Below, one piece after another: positions 40,697 to 41,368 of a stretch of 41,368 bases of DNA (position 1 is the stretch's first letter; the number at the start of each line of letters is the position of its first letter). The notes below the pieces were generated by a model that was given only the letters and a program-made list of their open reading frames with translations, had not been told where the DNA came from and did no database searches. Origin of the DNA: CAVQMB01 sp963713445 (GTDB lineage: Bacteria > Pseudomonadota > Gammaproteobacteria > Competibacterales > Competibacteraceae); the NCBI GenBank assembly GCA_963713445.1, contig CAVQMB010000045.1, positions 1 to 41,368 on the forward strand, written 5' to 3'. The position numbers were made by a program, and so were the translations under genes.

Positions 40697-41368
40697 GTAA
40701 GCGCCCAGAATCGGCAGTCTTGACTCAGGGGGATGTTGTGGTGTTGTCGGAGGCCGGTGTCAGGTCCACGTTCCACGGCAGCAGCCGTTCCAGCTTGTCG
40801 GCCGTGTCGGCCTCGGCGATGTGCTCGATGACATGGCGGATGTAGGCCGAAGGTTCCAGTCCGTTGGCCTTGGCCGTCTCGATCAGCGAATAACAGCAGG
40901 CGCTGGCACGCGCCCCCTGGGCGGTGTCGGCGAATAACCACGCTTTGCGCCCGACGGCGAAGGGGCGGATGGCGTTCTCGGCGAGGGCGTTGCTGATGCG
41001 CAGATCCCCGCGCTCGCAGTAGCCGAGCAGATACGGCCACTGGCTGAGTGTGTAGTCGATCGCCTTGCGGGTCAGTGAGCCTTTCATCACCCGAGTGGCG
41101 TTGGCCTGCAACCAGGCCTTGAACTGATCCAGTATGGGCAGGCTTCGTTGCTGGCGAAGACGGTGGCGTTCGCCGTCGCTCAGGTCTTTGACCTGGCGCT
41201 CGATGGCGTAGAGCGTGCCGATATAACCCAAGGCCGCATCGGCCGTGCTGGGCTTGCCTTTCGCCTTGCCGGTGGCCGGTGCGGCGCGCCGGCTTCGACG
41301 AACTTAATGCGGGCATGGTCCCAGCAGCCGATGCGGGTGATGGCGTTGTCACGGCACACCCGGGCATA
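40697..41368. mobile_element. IS66-family element, right part, running off the window
   Basis: The element begins GTAAGCGCCCAGAATCGGCA, which has the GTAAGCG start typical of IS66 terminal repeats, immediately after truncating the RAYT reading frame. It contains the 3' end of tnpC on the minus strand and continues past the window end. The other terminus, tnpA/tnpB and the target duplication are not visible. Confidence 0.85.
40725..41368 (-). pseudogene. tnpC: IS66 TnpC transposase, partial and frameshifted
   Basis: C-terminal part of the DDE transposase. At the window edge the frame gives YARVCRDNAITRIGCWDHAR and IKFVEAG. About 41283 a single base is missing, after which GKAKGKPSTADAALGYIGTL continues in another frame to the stop at 40725. 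IS66 C-terminal landmarks are LSQWPYLLGYCERGDLRISN, ALAENAIRPFAVGRKAWLFA and SLIETAKANGLEPSAYIRHV, ending LLPWNVDL. The catalytic Glu lies in the NALAENAIRPF segment. With one apparent frameshift the copy may be dead, or this may be a base error. Confidence 0.85.

Noticed and set aside
1..41368. CRISPR array or tRNA genes
   Set aside because: No regularly spaced repeat series and no tRNA-like cloverleaf with a CCA-adjacent acceptor were seen by eye. A dedicated scan could overturn this.

Overview
The window looks like a chromosomal stretch from a GC-rich proteobacterium, most likely gamma- or beta-. The reasons are the PotABCD-type uptake operon, the Hyf-type membrane complex, YefM/YoeB and BrnT toxin-antitoxin genes, a RAYT transposase and an integron-type integrase remnant. 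I cannot name the species. No rRNA, tRNA or CRISPR array was seen.

Layout. (1) 1-3.6 kb: a cupin gene divergent from a LysR regulator, then an IS1595-type element sitting inside the remains of an integron-type integrase. (2) 3.6-12.4 kb: a LysR-controlled catabolic operon on the minus strand. It encodes a binding protein, ATPase, two permeases, an FAD oxidoreductase and an HcnA/HcnB/HcnC-like (opine/amino-acid oxidase type) trio. The upstream genes are intact, but the downstream half carries at least a dozen frameshifts. (3) 12.5-20 kb: an XRE regulator and a six-gene hydrogenase-4-like complex (hyfB, C, E, F, G, I order). Its large subunit has lost the N-terminal [NiFe] cysteines, which fits an energy-converting-hydrogenase-related (Ehr) complex. 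(4) 20-25.4 kb: a branched-chain 2-oxoacid dehydrogenase operon (E1-alpha, E1-beta, E2) ending in a eukaryotic-like Ser/Thr protein kinase. (5) 25.7-28.1 kb: a matrixin-like metalloprotease, a small two-helix channel-like protein, a glutathione S-transferase and a dead LysR fragment.

(6) 28.1-37.3 kb: a visibly more AT-rich block built around amide use. Formamidase FmdA is followed by an AmiS/UreI amide channel, FmdB, the fluoride channel CrcB and a DUF190 protein. Next come a LuxR regulator on the opposite strand, a very unusual NCS1-permease/Cys-rich/histidine-kinase fusion, and a REC-degenerate-EAL response regulator. A perfect 16-bp palindrome lies upstream of fmdA. The simplest reading is an amide-sensing, amide-importing and amide-hydrolysing locus with an attached fluoride-resistance pair.

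(7) 37.4-41.4 kb: an accessory graveyard. It holds a truncated dioxygenase-like gene abutting a dead brnT, the 5' end of a group II intron, an IS66 tail, a YefM/YoeB toxin-antitoxin pair with its own operator and an attC-like site at its stop codon, an unknown gene, and a RAYT transposase cut by an IS66 copy that runs off the window.

The best candidates for new biology are the permease-kinase/amide/fluoride locus, the kinase embedded in the BCKDH operon, and the cysteine-less Ehr complex. All functional statements rest on reading motifs by eye; no database search was run.
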